Source: Azolla pinnata
Lineage: Eukaryota > Streptophyta > Polypodiopsida > Salviniales > Salviniaceae
Direction: 5' to 3'
DNA length: 64,000 nt
Assembly: GCA_037176905.1 (NCBI GenBank)
Contig: JBBBWG010032641.1
Location: forward strand, 41,650-105,649
A program made the translations under genes and the position numbers. Position 1 is the first letter of the stretch. Every line of letters begins with the position of its first letter. Of this stretch, positions 45,620 to 57,100 are shown piece by piece. Below the pieces are notes generated by a model. The model saw nothing but the letters and a program-made list of their open reading frames with translations. It made no database searches and was not told the DNA's origin.

Positions 45620-47342
45620 CCTAAATCTGCGCGTTTATGCTTAAGGATGATAAGTATGAAAAGGTATAGGGTTTAGGGTTTAGGAGATGATACCCTAACC
45701 CCTAAACCCGAATTGGTATGACTCACAAGCATAAGCATATGATTATTGTCGGGTCATACCATGAAGGTATGGTAATTATGGGTTCAAAGCTCTTCTACAT
45801 GTAACCCTAAATCATACGGCTTAAGCCCCAAGTCCTGAGCCCTAAGCCCTAAACCCTAAACTCTAATGTTTTGCTTCAGTTCTGCATTAGGTGAGAAAGG
45901 AATAAAACGAAGAGGAATCACTACTAGGTTCAAAATTCTTGTACATGTAACCCTAAACCCTAAGCCCTAAGCCTTAAGCCCTAAACTGTAATGTTTTTGT
46001 TCCGTTTCGCAATAGGTGTGAAAGAAATAAACGAAGTGGAATCAATACCAGGTTCGATGCTCTTCTACACGTAACCCTAAATTCTATTTTTGCTTCAGCC
46101 CTGCAATAGGTGTGAAAGGAACAAAGCTCTTCTACATGCAACCCTAAGTTTCTAAGCCTTAAGCCCTAAAACCCTAAGCCTTGAGCCCCACACCCTTAGC
46201 CTCAATCCCTAATCCCTAGGTCCTCAACCCTAACCTAACCCTAAACCATAAGGTTCTGCTTCAATTCTGCAGCATGCGTGAGAGGAATATTCCTTGTAAG
46301 AGGAATAAACGAAGAGGAGTTGATACCGCCCTCTTTAGTGTATATGGGTTTCGAAGCTCTTCTACATGTAACACTAAACCCTAAGCCCTAAACCCTGCAC
46401 CCTGCACCCTAACCCTAAATTGTAAGCTTTAGTTTCAAACTATGCAGAACAAGGTGCGAAAGTTATATTCCCTTTTGAAAGGACGGGTTTCGAAGCTCTT
46501 CTGCATGTAGCCTTGAACCCTAGGCCCTAAGCCCTAAACCCTGCGCCCTGCACCCTAACCCTAAACTGTAAGGTTCAGTTTCAAGCTATGCAGAACAAGG
46601 AGCGAAAGGAATATTCCCTTTGGAAAAGATGGGTTTCGAAGCTCTTCTGCATGTAGCCCTAAACCCTAAACCCTGCGCCTTGCACTCTAACCCTAAACCC
46701 TAAACCCTAAACCCTAAGCCCTAAACCCTGCGCCTTGCGCCCTAACCCTAAACCCTAAACCCTAAACCCTAAACCCTAAGCCCTAAACCCTGAGCCCTAA
46801 ACCCTGAGCCCTAAACCCTAAACCTAAGCCCTAAACCCTAAACCTAAGCCCTAAACCCTAAGCCCTAAACCCTAAACCCTAAACCCTAAACCCTAAGCCC
46901 TAACCCTAAACCTTAAACCCTGCACCCTAAACCCTAAACCCTAAGCCCTAACCCTAAACCCTAAGCCCTAACCCTAAACCTTAAACATTGCGCCGTAAAC
47001 CCTAAACCCTAAGCCCTAACCCTAAACCTTAAACACTGCGCCCTAAACCCTAAACCATAAGCCCTAACCCTAAACCTTAAACACTGCGCCCTAAACCTTA
47101 AACACTGCGCCCTAAACCTTAAACACTGCGCCCTAAACCCTAACCCTAAACTGGAAGCTTCAGTCNNNNNNNNNNNNNNNNNNNNNNNNNNNNNNNNNNN
47201 NNNNNNNNNNNNNNNNNNNNNNNNNNNNNNNNNNNNNNNNNNNNNNNNNNNNNNNNNNNNNNNNNCCCTAAACCTTAAACACTGCGCCCTAAACCTTAAA
47301 CACTGCGCCCTAAACCCTAACCCTAAACTGGAAGCTTCAGTC
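45620..47342. repeat. Telomere-like higher-order array B
   Basis: About eight higher-order units like those of array A (GAAGCTCTTCTACATGTAAC-type blocks near 45785, 45935, 46055, 46122, 46353, 46491 and 46635). From about 46640 it becomes an almost pure mix of CCCTAAA, CCCTAAG and CCCTAA, and from about 46975 a 21-base unit CCCTAAACCTTAAACACTGC plus G. Confidence 0.9.
47166..47265. other. Assembly gap of exactly 100 N
   Basis: A run of 100 N, the conventional size for a gap of unknown length. The 77 bases before it (47089-47165) and the 77 bases after it (47266-47342) are identical. Confidence 0.99.
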
Positions 47343-47611
47343 TCAAATAATGCAGAACGAATATTCCCTTTTGAAAGGAATCAGTGCCGCCCTCTCGTGA
47401 AACAAACGAAAAGAATAAGAATAATAATCAGTAGTACACGAGAAGAAGAAGAAGAAGAAGAAAGAAGAAGAAAGAAGAAAGAAGAAGAAGAAGACAGACC
47501 GTGGAAATAACAGACGAAACTGTGCTTGATACACAGAACAGAGACGGAGGAGACGCGAGCAGATCGACGACAGCAGCAGCGCCATAGCTTCTCTCCGCCA
47601 TAGCTTCTCAG
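47343..47611 (+). promoter_or_regulatory. Probable leader exon B, for the lipase gene
   Basis: Counterpart of leader A: GAA-rich stretch 47440-47495, a shorter single block with CAGATCGACGACAGCAGCAG and GCCATAGCTTCTC, ending at CTTCTCAG with a GTAGGA donor at 47612. Splicing to the acceptor ending at 48722 would give the lipase mRNA a 5' leader. The three-fold block of copy A is present only once here. Confidence 0.5.
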
Positions 47612-48875
47612 GTAGGAAAGACGGCTGCTCTCTCCTTCGTTTGCTTCTTTCGTTTCGTTGTTTCTTGCGTTTCCTGTGTTGTTTTCTTTGCTTCTTCTCC
47701 TGCCGTATGCTGTTCTGCCGCTGCTTCCCGTGCCATGTTTGTTCTGTTGTTGTGCGCTGCACAAAAAGCCATCGCCTTTTGCACCTTTCTCCTGTTGCCC
47801 GCCTTCTTCTTCTTCTTCTTCTTCTTCTTGTCGTAGCTCCGTCGGTAGTGAAAGGCGCCGGATTTCTCCAAGCCGCCTTTCTCGCAAATCCTTTTTCTTC
47901 CGAAAAGAAATCGGTGCCTGAATAGCTCGCGTTTGAATAGGCGCTTGCAGGCTTTAGACTGTTGTTTTGCATCCGCTGTTGATTGATTTTGCTCTGCATG
48001 CATACACTTGTTTTAGAGAGCCCTCGAATTGTTTCTCGATCGATGCCTTCGCCGCGGATGGAAACAGGTTGAAGCAGCTACGCGATGCTTTCCGGTGATT
48101 CTTCGCTCATATTCTCACCCTTTCTGTGAATCGATGCTCTCGAAGTTGCCGTTCCTTGCTCGATGCTGTCTTTGTTCATCAAATGGGCATAAAACAGTAC
48201 GATTAATAGTTTACGTATTTGAAATTCAGTGTAAAAGCCATCTTTTTTTGCATCTATGTTGAAGAATGATCCCCATCCTCTCCACGTATCGTTGAATCTC
48301 GGATTTGTTCACGCCTTACTATCGTAATTCACATGCGTAATTCGTGGTTGCAAGTGCGAAGCAACACGATTCGTAGTTCACGTGTACGACATGTAATGTA
48401 AGAAAGCATCGTTTTTCTCATCTATATGGTAATAATGCCCATTTTCCCCACATGTTTTGTAAGCATAGTTCTTCACCGCGCACTGTTGCAATTTTCATAT
48501 AAACTGGGTCAAACTATTTCTGTGAGATGATTATTTGAATAGTAGCCAACACATCAAAAGTACATGGTTTCTGATGGTGTATTCTTTGTGCATGCGTATA
48601 GGACAGTGACTTATGATTGTGAATTCAGAACCTTCATATGTCTATTTATTCAAGTTTTGAATCATAATATTTACTGTACATGTTTTCGATCGTGGATTCA
48701 TATCTCCCATGTTTTCATCCAGTCGCACTCGACATTAGTGGAGAGGACATAAAACAGGCTAAACTGAGACTGCGAACTGGGGAGCCTTTAGAATTTCTTT
48801 CTTCTTCACATTTCCCAACCATCAAGTGTAGACCGAGCTACACATACGAAAGGTACATGGTTTCAACAGACCATT

Positions 48876-51800
48876 ATGGCCACTGCTACTATGGCCACCG
48901 CTGTTGGAGCTGCAGCTCTCTTGTACTATGCACTGAAGCGGCAGGTTGTTGAGAATGCATCGGAGGTTCCTGAAGGTGTCTCTTCATCTGGAACAGTCTC
49001 AACAAGGGCTCGAGTTAGGTTGGGGCTTTCACGCCATGCTCCTTCCACGTGGTTTGAAGCCATCACTACCCTTTCTGAGACATTAAGATTTACGTATTCA
49101 GAGACTCTGGGGAAATGGCCAATCGCAGATCTGGCATTTGGCATCAATTTTCTGATGAAGCGCCAGGTGCTGATTTCCAGTCACCTTTTGTAGAAACATG
49201 GAACGTTGTCTTGGGTTTGTGTGGAATCTGATGAGCATTTGATGCTATAGGGACAATTACAAGCTGCCAGTATTTATGTGGGCGAAAAAAGTGAAGAGCT
49301 GAAAGGTCCTGAAATTCTTGCTGAAATTAAGGAGTTCATCCACCTGATTACTGCTTGCATGCATTTTTCAAAGAAGCCTTTCCCACAATTTCTAGAGGCT
49401 ACAGGATATTCCCAGGAATGTGTTCTTCTGCAAGAAGCCAAAGCAGGGGTATGCTTCCTTTACTCTCCATAAATGAGAGATATATTAACGAAGGTCAATA
49501 TTTATGTCATCAGAAGATCAAAAGTGACTAAGATCCAAAATGCAACTGCATGAAATGAGATCTGGAAGTTCCATCTTTTCAAATATTTTAAAGGCCGAAA
49601 TATAATGAGGTCAAATTAGCTGCATCCATGAAGTATCTGACACAAGTGCTTATAAGATCTGATAACAAATATAAAGAGAAGTTACTCATAATTAACCTAA
49701 GGTAAGTGAAACAAATATGTAAATGATTTCATAAGCGAGGTTGATGTTATTAGTCTTGGGCATTGGGTTGCTCAAAAGAGGTATTCCTCTCTATTTTCCT
49801 GTTTCAAGCTGCTTAGCAGATGGGCAGCAGTATGTGATTGGCCATTTCATAGTACCTAAATAGTTTTGTTCTAGCTTGCCATCAAATTGTGTGGTGTGCA
49901 GAGCCCTCCGACAATAGATTATATTTTAATAAAAGATGTGTAATTGAGATTATCATGTAAAAAATGCAGAACATGACACTAAATAAAACATTGATATTTT
50001 CCCAGCTTTTGAAACCAGCTTTTACAGTATTGGTGGACGATAAGTTGGAGTGCATACTCTTATTGATAAGAGGAACACACAGTGTGAAAGACACATTAAC
50101 TGCTGTAACAGGAGCGGTTGTTCCATTTCATCATACAGTTCTTGATGAAAATGGTGTCAGCAATATTGTTCTTGGGTATGCACATTGTGGGATGGTTGCA
50201 GCTGCAAGGTGGATTTCCCAGCTTGCAATTCCAATTCTATTGCAAGCCCAAAAGGACTATCCAACCTATAAGCTGAAGGTATGGTGCTGTTAATCAGGAT
50301 TCATATCTGGATCTCGTGTATTGTTCAATTGAATTGATTGTCTTAATACTGCATAATATGATTTAGTTTATTCATACAGGGACACACTAGGTTTTTTAAA
50401 ATAACTGTAGGTAGTGATCTGTCATGCATATCTTATTGCGAACTATCCAATGTATTAGCTGAAGATATGCAGGCAAACCATACGTTACAGTTAGTCAAGA
50501 TTCAGGTCGGGGGTGGGTGGATTTCATGTATTGTCCATTTGAATTTATTGTGTCAATGCCACATTATCTCGTTTATCTTATTATTATGGGGACAGACGCT
50601 GCTTGTAAAAGAAAAGCTTTGCTCTTATCTATTCACTTGCTCTAAGAAGTAATATTCTGCCACTTAAGAGTTGATGGTTGTTTCAATCATATCTCTTATC
50701 ATGGAAACAGCCGTTCTCATAGTGATTTTGTGCCTGTGGCTATAAATTTCTTTTGCATTAAATGAACATAAATATAAAGTAGCTATTAATCATATGTCCC
50801 TGATTACCATGAATACACACATAAATACAAGAGGGTAATCAGAAAGTCCAGAATTTTAATAATATCCATATGCTAGCAGAGAATAAATCTTTACTTATGG
50901 ACATGAATTTCTGTCATTGGCCATAGTCTTATGTATTCTAGATTGATGATTCTCAAACCCATGCTGAAGTCCAGACTATTCTTCTCGCTTGTTTGGAAGT
51001 GACCTTTAGTGTATAGTGTATAGTTTGAATGTGACTCTATTTATGTGTGTTTTACATTGAGTTTAGAAAATAAAACATGGATTTGTTCGAACTGACGGTG
51101 TAGATAGTTGGTCATTCATTGGGAGGCGGAACTGCAGCATTGCTCACATATATTCTCCGTGAAAGGAGGGATTTCTCTTCAGTCAATTGCACTTGCTTTG
51201 CTCCAGGTATGAACGGTCCGTTTTCCTGCTGAAGGATGTCTAGTGTACATGAATCATCTGTTCTCTTAAAACATTTTTTTCATCGAATCTGTATTCCAGC
51301 TGCGTGCATGACGTGGGAACTGGCAGAATCAGGGAAACCATTCACTACTTCGGTAGTCAATGGATCGGACATTGTGCCGACTTTTTCAGCTGCATCCATG
51401 GATGATCTACGTGCAGAAGTGAGTATTACTTTTCAGTCTTGTCCTAGGATGTGCATAAAAAATGAGAAACTCTAATGCCATCTGAGTCTGCCTATTGAGT
51501 TTCGTGTTCATATTTGTTTGTTTATGTTTAAAAGATTTACTTCATTGTCATCTTCTCGATAGCAGGTTACTGCATCTGCTTGGATCAATGATCTTCGAGA
51601 ACAGATCGAAAGAGTGCAGTTTCTGAAAACATTCATGCGGTCAACATCAGCTCTAGGCAGTCGGATCTCATCCATTTCAAGGCCTCTCTATCCCTATCTA
51701 GAAGATGCTGCAAAAGCAGGAGTGGCAACATTGAAACCTGTGTCAAGTGGAACACAGGTTTGATTGATAACTATTATGAGGAAGGAGTTCAAGAGAACCT

Positions 51801-52801
51801 AAAAATACTTTCTGAGCCGCCTGTTAAGTTAACAAGTGTTTTGGGGGACATGCTTATCCAAATGTTAAAATCTTTGAAAACAATTGTTAAGTAGAAATTG
51901 GTTGGTTTTACAGGTTGTGATGAGACGTGCTCAGACTGTTGTGAAGTCTGTAGTCAGGACACGGCCATCTCTCAGGCTCCCTGGCTGGTCATGTATGGGG
52001 GCACGTCAACGCACAGTCGCCATACAACATTCGTCCACAAATGCTGAAGAGGTTGGGATGGTTAAAAGATCAGATGAGATTAGTGTGATTGAGAGTAGGC
52101 AACTACTTCATGGGTATACAGCTAGTAGCTCAGCTGATGGATTAGCAATATACCACGAGGAAGAAGGTCGAGGTTGCACTCATGCCAGTGACAATGTGAT
52201 GCTCCGGGAGTCTCTTGACCAGCCATACAACGATGAAGAAGAAGAAGAAGAAGAATTAGACTTGAGAGATAGTCTCACCGAAAGAAGTGAGGAGGTCCTT
52301 ACTCAAGAGCGTTTACTCCAGCGTTTGGAGAATGAACTAGACTGGGAGGACCAAGCCGAGTCGAGCATCAATGAAAGGCGGCAAGAGGAGGAAGAGGTAG
52401 CAAAGAAGCTGACACAAGAGGAGGAGGAGGAGGTGGCAGAGAAGACGGCAAAGGTGGGGAGTAGTTGTATTGTTACCGATGCCAAAGCCCAAGGCAGGGA
52501 GCTGAATAGGTTCTATCCACCTGGCCGGATCATTCACTTGCTACCAGTAGTAGTGATGAGTCTTGTCGATGAGGAAACTACCGAGAACAGTGTCGAGGGT
52601 ACTGATCCCACAGCATCGACATCTGAAGGAATGCTCAGAAGTGGTTCGCGTGTGGGCGTGTTTGCCACAGAACGTGCGCTCTACGGCAGGGTTCATCTTT
52701 CTCGCACCATGATCAACGATCACTACATGCCGAATTACCGAAGGATGATGGAAACCTTTGTCAGGGAATGCGAACAAGAAGGCGATGCCGATACTCGTTG
52801 A
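48876..52801 (+). CDS. Class 3 lipase, plant mono/diacylglycerol lipase-like
   Basis: Exons 48876-49166, 49251-49448, 50006-50278, 51104-51206, 51300-51418, 51566-51757 and 51914-52801 give 687 residues. The N-terminus MATATMATAVGAAALLYYAL is a hydrophobic, probably membrane-associated segment that I recognise from the plant family annotated with a mono/diacylglycerol lipase N-terminal domain followed by lipase class 3. The nucleophile motif GHSLG places Ser259; the aspartate in NGSDIVPTFS is Asp312; the histidine in INDHYMPNYR is His662, completing an alpha/beta-hydrolase triad. The reaction is hydrolysis of acylglycerols, substrate not deducible. Exon 7 adds an acidic, Glu-rich, disordered region (about residues 500-590) between Asp and His. 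The ATG matches the family start; an upstream untranslated exon at 48723-48875 is likely. The promoter and leader are duplicated upstream of the gene at 42818. Confidence 0.88.
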
Positions 52802-53469
52802 TCTTCTTCTACAGGGGTTTTAATCTGGCACCGATGATGATGCCAACCAGTAATTAAACTGAGATTCATATATATAGAAGTATAAATAAAGAAGCAAGTA
52901 AATAAACAAAAGGAAAGGTTGCAATGGAGGAACTCTTTACTTGTATTGCAAATATCTTGAGAAAGCCACGGACAAAGCTGCGTGAACGAGGAGTTGCTCT
53001 GTTCTTGATGTACAGTTAGTTCATTTGTCTTTTAAGAGTCCATTCAAGCTGTTGAAGCTCTCATCCAGCTCAACAGCTTGTTTTGTTCACAAATCTCAAC
53101 TAGATTGTAGGGTGTACAATTCTTTTTTGGGATAGGAAGTTTAGCCTCGTGCAAACTCGGCCTTGTGTTTTTGATTCTACATTCTTGGGTTTTCAGGGTG
53201 AATGTTAAACTGTCCTCAAGGCTTCTTGACCGAATGATAATTAGGGTTCTGATTAGAGAATTGAAGGACTTTCTTAGCGATCAATTTGGGTTTTCTTTGT
53301 TTTACCCCATATGCGCCTTACACGTATGTTGGCTATCCCAGAAGATGTAACTATACGTGATTCTATTCTTGCCCGTACCTTAGAGAGGTCACTAAACTAT
53401 TATTATGCGCATTTGAGCAATTCGGTTTCTCAATTGCATCTATTTGAGTAAGGACGGGGTCGAGATGAT
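52802..53469. other. Lipase 3' flank
   Basis: AT-rich 3' untranslated region and spacer. No gene recognised. Confidence 0.4.
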
Positions 53470-53815
53470 AAACCCTAAACCCTAAATCCGATCGTATATC
53501 TAAACCCTAAACCCTAAACCCTAAATCCGATCGTATATCTAAACCCTAAACCCTAGACCCTAAATCCGATCGTATATCTAAACCCTAAACCCTAAACCCT
53601 AAATCCGATCGTATATCTAAACCCTAAACCTTAAATCCTAAATTCGATTGTATATCTAAACCCTAAACCCTAAATCCGATCGTATATCTAAACCCTAAAC
53701 CCTAGACCCTAAATCCAATCGTATATCTAAACCCTAAACCCTAAATCCGATCATATATCTAAACCCTAAACCCTAAACCCGAAACCCGAAACCCTAAATC
53801 CGATCGTATATCTAA
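53470..53815. repeat. 39/32-bp array of CCCTAAA heptamers with ATCCGATCGTATATCTAA
   Basis: Nine repeats of the block GATCGTATATCTAA at 53490, 53529, 53568, 53607, 53646, 53678, 53717, 53749 and 53804. Spacing is 39 or 32 except for the last; the difference is exactly one seven-base CCCTAAA unit, so each repeat is an 18-base non-telomeric block plus two or three telomere-like heptamers. Confidence 0.95.
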
Positions 53816-54163
53816 ATACTAGTTAGTATTTGCGCTTGTATCCGTATTCGGATCGACATTTGCATCTGTATCTGTATCTGTATCTGCATCTGTGCAGTCT
53901 GTAGTTGTAATTTTTGTTTTAAAATCTGCGTCTTGTATTTGCATCTGCATCTGCATCTGGATTTGTAATCAGTCAAAATCTCTTCTCTGTCTAAATGTGT
54001 AGTTATGGAAAACATGGAGCTCACTTCTCGCAATTTCTGCTCGCGATTTTTGTCTTCCTGTCGGCAGCTCTGCGCGTAGTTGCAGGAAACCCTACGTGCG
54101 ACGCTGGAGCAGCGACGCCGAAGCTGAAGCTGCAGCTGGAGGTCCGAGCAACACGAGAGGAAG
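53816..54163. other. Promoter side of NAA25 with TGCATC/TGTATC hexamers
   Basis: A run of degenerate hexamers (TGTATC, TGCATC) covers 53826-53965. The rest is likely promoter and 5' leader of the gene at 54164. Frames in it are repeat artefacts. Confidence 0.5.
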
Positions 54164-57100
54164 ATGAACTCCGTCGCAGAGAGACGGCTCCGACCCCTTT
54201 GGGATGCCATAGACTCCAGGCAGTACAAATCTGCCCTGAAACTCGCATCCGCTCTCCTCACCAAGCATCCGGATTCAATCTATCTCCTGGTAAGGACTGC
54301 TTCACTCTCGCTCTCTCTCTATTCCTCGTCCTTCCTCTGTGTTTGTCCGCTGGTGTGTTTGCGCTCTCTTTCCCTTGCTTTGCTTGAAAAAGCTCACGGC
54401 TTTGTACAATTCCGGTCCTCAAAACGAATCCTGCATTCCTCTCTTCTCTCCATTGTGCTAGTTTTTCTGTCCAAACCAGGAAAATCAAGGAGGATACAAG
54501 CAGTTTCGATGTCACAATCAGCAGATAATTTTGAACGGAAAACCGTCAATTTTAGCAATCTAGCTGTGAATTAATGCATTCGTGTGTAAATATGCGTGTA
54601 CATTCTTTTAATAGGCAACATAAAAATACTAAAGGCCTCTATGTTGTGCTCCGAGAAAGTGTATTGAAAGATGCTGTGATTCCTTAAGAATGCATGCTCT
54701 CTATAGATATATGCCTTCATCAAGGATTTTGCTCACATCCTTCAACGAAAATTGCAAATTGACAGTCCTCTCCAAATGATACTTAACCTGTGGATTGTAC
54801 TTTGGGCATCGGTATGTAGCTTTCTTGCCGAAGATATTTTTAAGAAGATGAAAAAAACAAATCGTTTTTCGATGAAAACACTCCAGTGGGGCTAATTAAA
54901 TCCGTTTTAGGGCATATTGGTATATGAAGGATTTAATTTTTCCCTCTGTATAGCTCCAAATTCCTGTAGACGAGTAAAAACTTCAAGTGATAAGTTTGCC
55001 ATATGATGTTAATGCTTCTTTGTTGCTATTGGCTTTTACAGCCAAAATATCAAGCCGCTAACTTCAAAATAGTCCATAAGACTAAATCAATCTAAAATCA
55101 ATATTATTGAACGTCTTCTGAGGTAACATATGACAGAAGTTGTGAACAAGTCAGAAAGTGGTTTATATTATAGGGTCTCTTCTCTTTGCATGTTCTGGAT
55201 ACAAGCATGAATCCTGCAAAATATTGCTTAAGAGATTTTAAATACAAAAGGCTCTGTAATGGCACACTCCATAATAATAATGATGACGATGACGACGACG
55301 ACGACGGTGGTTTTGGATACTAACGCAAATATGCGGAATTTTGTGTGAACAGGTGTGATAACGGAATACCGTTTAGATACTGGTAATGCTAGTGAACGGT
55401 TTGGATAAAAACTCAAATCCAGCATTTTGTATTTGGTTTGTTGAATGTGTTTAGAAGCTATGTGTACTCATTAACTTGAATTCTGTGTATAATCTCCTTT
55501 TCCTTTACCTGTTTTTTATTGAGCTTGAGTTATCTTTTGTATGAGGAAAGCTTCTGTGTTATACTATAAATGCAGATGTTAAGATATATGTTACTCCATT
55601 TCCTTCACCACAAAATAATAGTTTGTTATTGTTGAAGTAGATGTATATATGAGCCCTACATTCATTCATCGTGTTAGGTATTGAAAGCTTTGGTTTTGGA
55701 GAGGCTGGAAAAGCCCGAGGAAGCTCTTACCTTGTGTGAACAAGCAAAGGCGTCAGAGCCAACAGATGATCTCACATTAAGCACGTTACAGATTGTGTTT
55801 CAGCGGCTAGGCCACTGTGAGTGTAGAAAGTAAAATGGGAGTACAATGCTAAAAATTCATAATGTCTTATGGAAACTGACTTGCTTTTGGTAGCTGAACA
55901 AGCAACAACCTGCTATGAGAAAGCCTGTAATAAGACCCCCAATAACATTGAGTTGATGATGGGTTTATTCAACTGCTATGTCCGAGATTATTCTTTTTTG
56001 AAGCAGCAGCACGTATGTCGATTATCTCATTATAATATACTAGATTTCTTCTGCAATTCACGTTTCAACTTCTTGCAATAAGTTGTGTATAACATATTGT
56101 CCTCTTTAGGTAGCTATGAAGATGTACAAGCTCTTTGGTGAAGAGCGTTTTTTATTGTGGGCTATCTGCAGCATCCAATTGCAGGTCATGTGATAGAATT
56201 TTTTCGGCAGTTAATATATAAATTCCATAAAGGAGCGGCATATGCTAATTAGGTTATATCATAATTGCCAAGGTTCCAGGTTTATTGTGGAAATGGAGAT
56301 AAAACATTGTTGTCATTGGCAAAGGCTTTACTTAAAAAAAGGCTAGATACCCATGGCTTTGAGGAACTTGAAGGTTTTTATCTTCTTGACTTCTCCTTAA
56401 GAGATGTAAAATAGGAAATTTGGGTAACTTCATATCACATAACAACCCCTTCTATTTTATAGAAATTACTAATAAAATCATTGTGTGGACAGCATTATTG
56501 ATCTATATCTCGCTATTGGAATATGAGGGGAATTATGTATCTGCAGTAGATATCCTCTCAAAAAAGCCTGGTGAGCTTTTCAGCATTATAAATGACAAAC
56601 TGAAGTTGAAGGTGAGTATCTGTCAAGGGGAGTTCTCTTTTTTCATTCAACCAATCTGTTTATTTTGTAAGGCAGCTTATCAAATTTTTCCTGGTGTGCG
56701 ATTTGTCCACAAGCTGCTAGGGTAAGCTGTTGCTTTTGTCACACCAATACGAGCAAGCTGCTCATGTCTTCCTAGAGATTTTGGAGACAAGGTATAAATT
56801 CTGTTTCCTTCTCTGATTATCACATTCCACAGTGCTAAATAGTGTAGTCATATGTGTGAATTATGCAGCTAGTACAGCTGGTTTATTTTTGCTAATATAG
56901 GATTATATGCTCTAAGGTCACAGCATTTCCTTAGTTTTTTGCCCCTGGTGTACACTGTAGTGGTCTTGATTCTCGTTTTCATTTTGAGAATCTCCTTGTT
57001 CTTTCACTCAGTGAGACATACTAGATGCAATTGGACATACATGGCACTCTGTAATTTTGGAAACATTTTGACACATTTGGACATCTTTTCTCATACCAAA

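Larger units (their letters stand above)
45610..48605 (+). repeat. Duplicated segment, copy B (array + leader + leader intron)
   Basis: Counterpart of 40080-42350. The array is longer (about 1.7 kb plus the gap). After it, 47343-48605 follows copy A block by block, but with a CTT tract at 47805-47830 where copy A has the hairpin region. It stands upstream of the lipase gene. Confidence 0.9.

Noticed and set aside
47343-48003. Several overlapping frames of 130-218 codons on the minus strand of leader B
   Set aside because: They read through GAA tracts and the duplicated leader; overlapping frames in three registers show low stop density and not coding.
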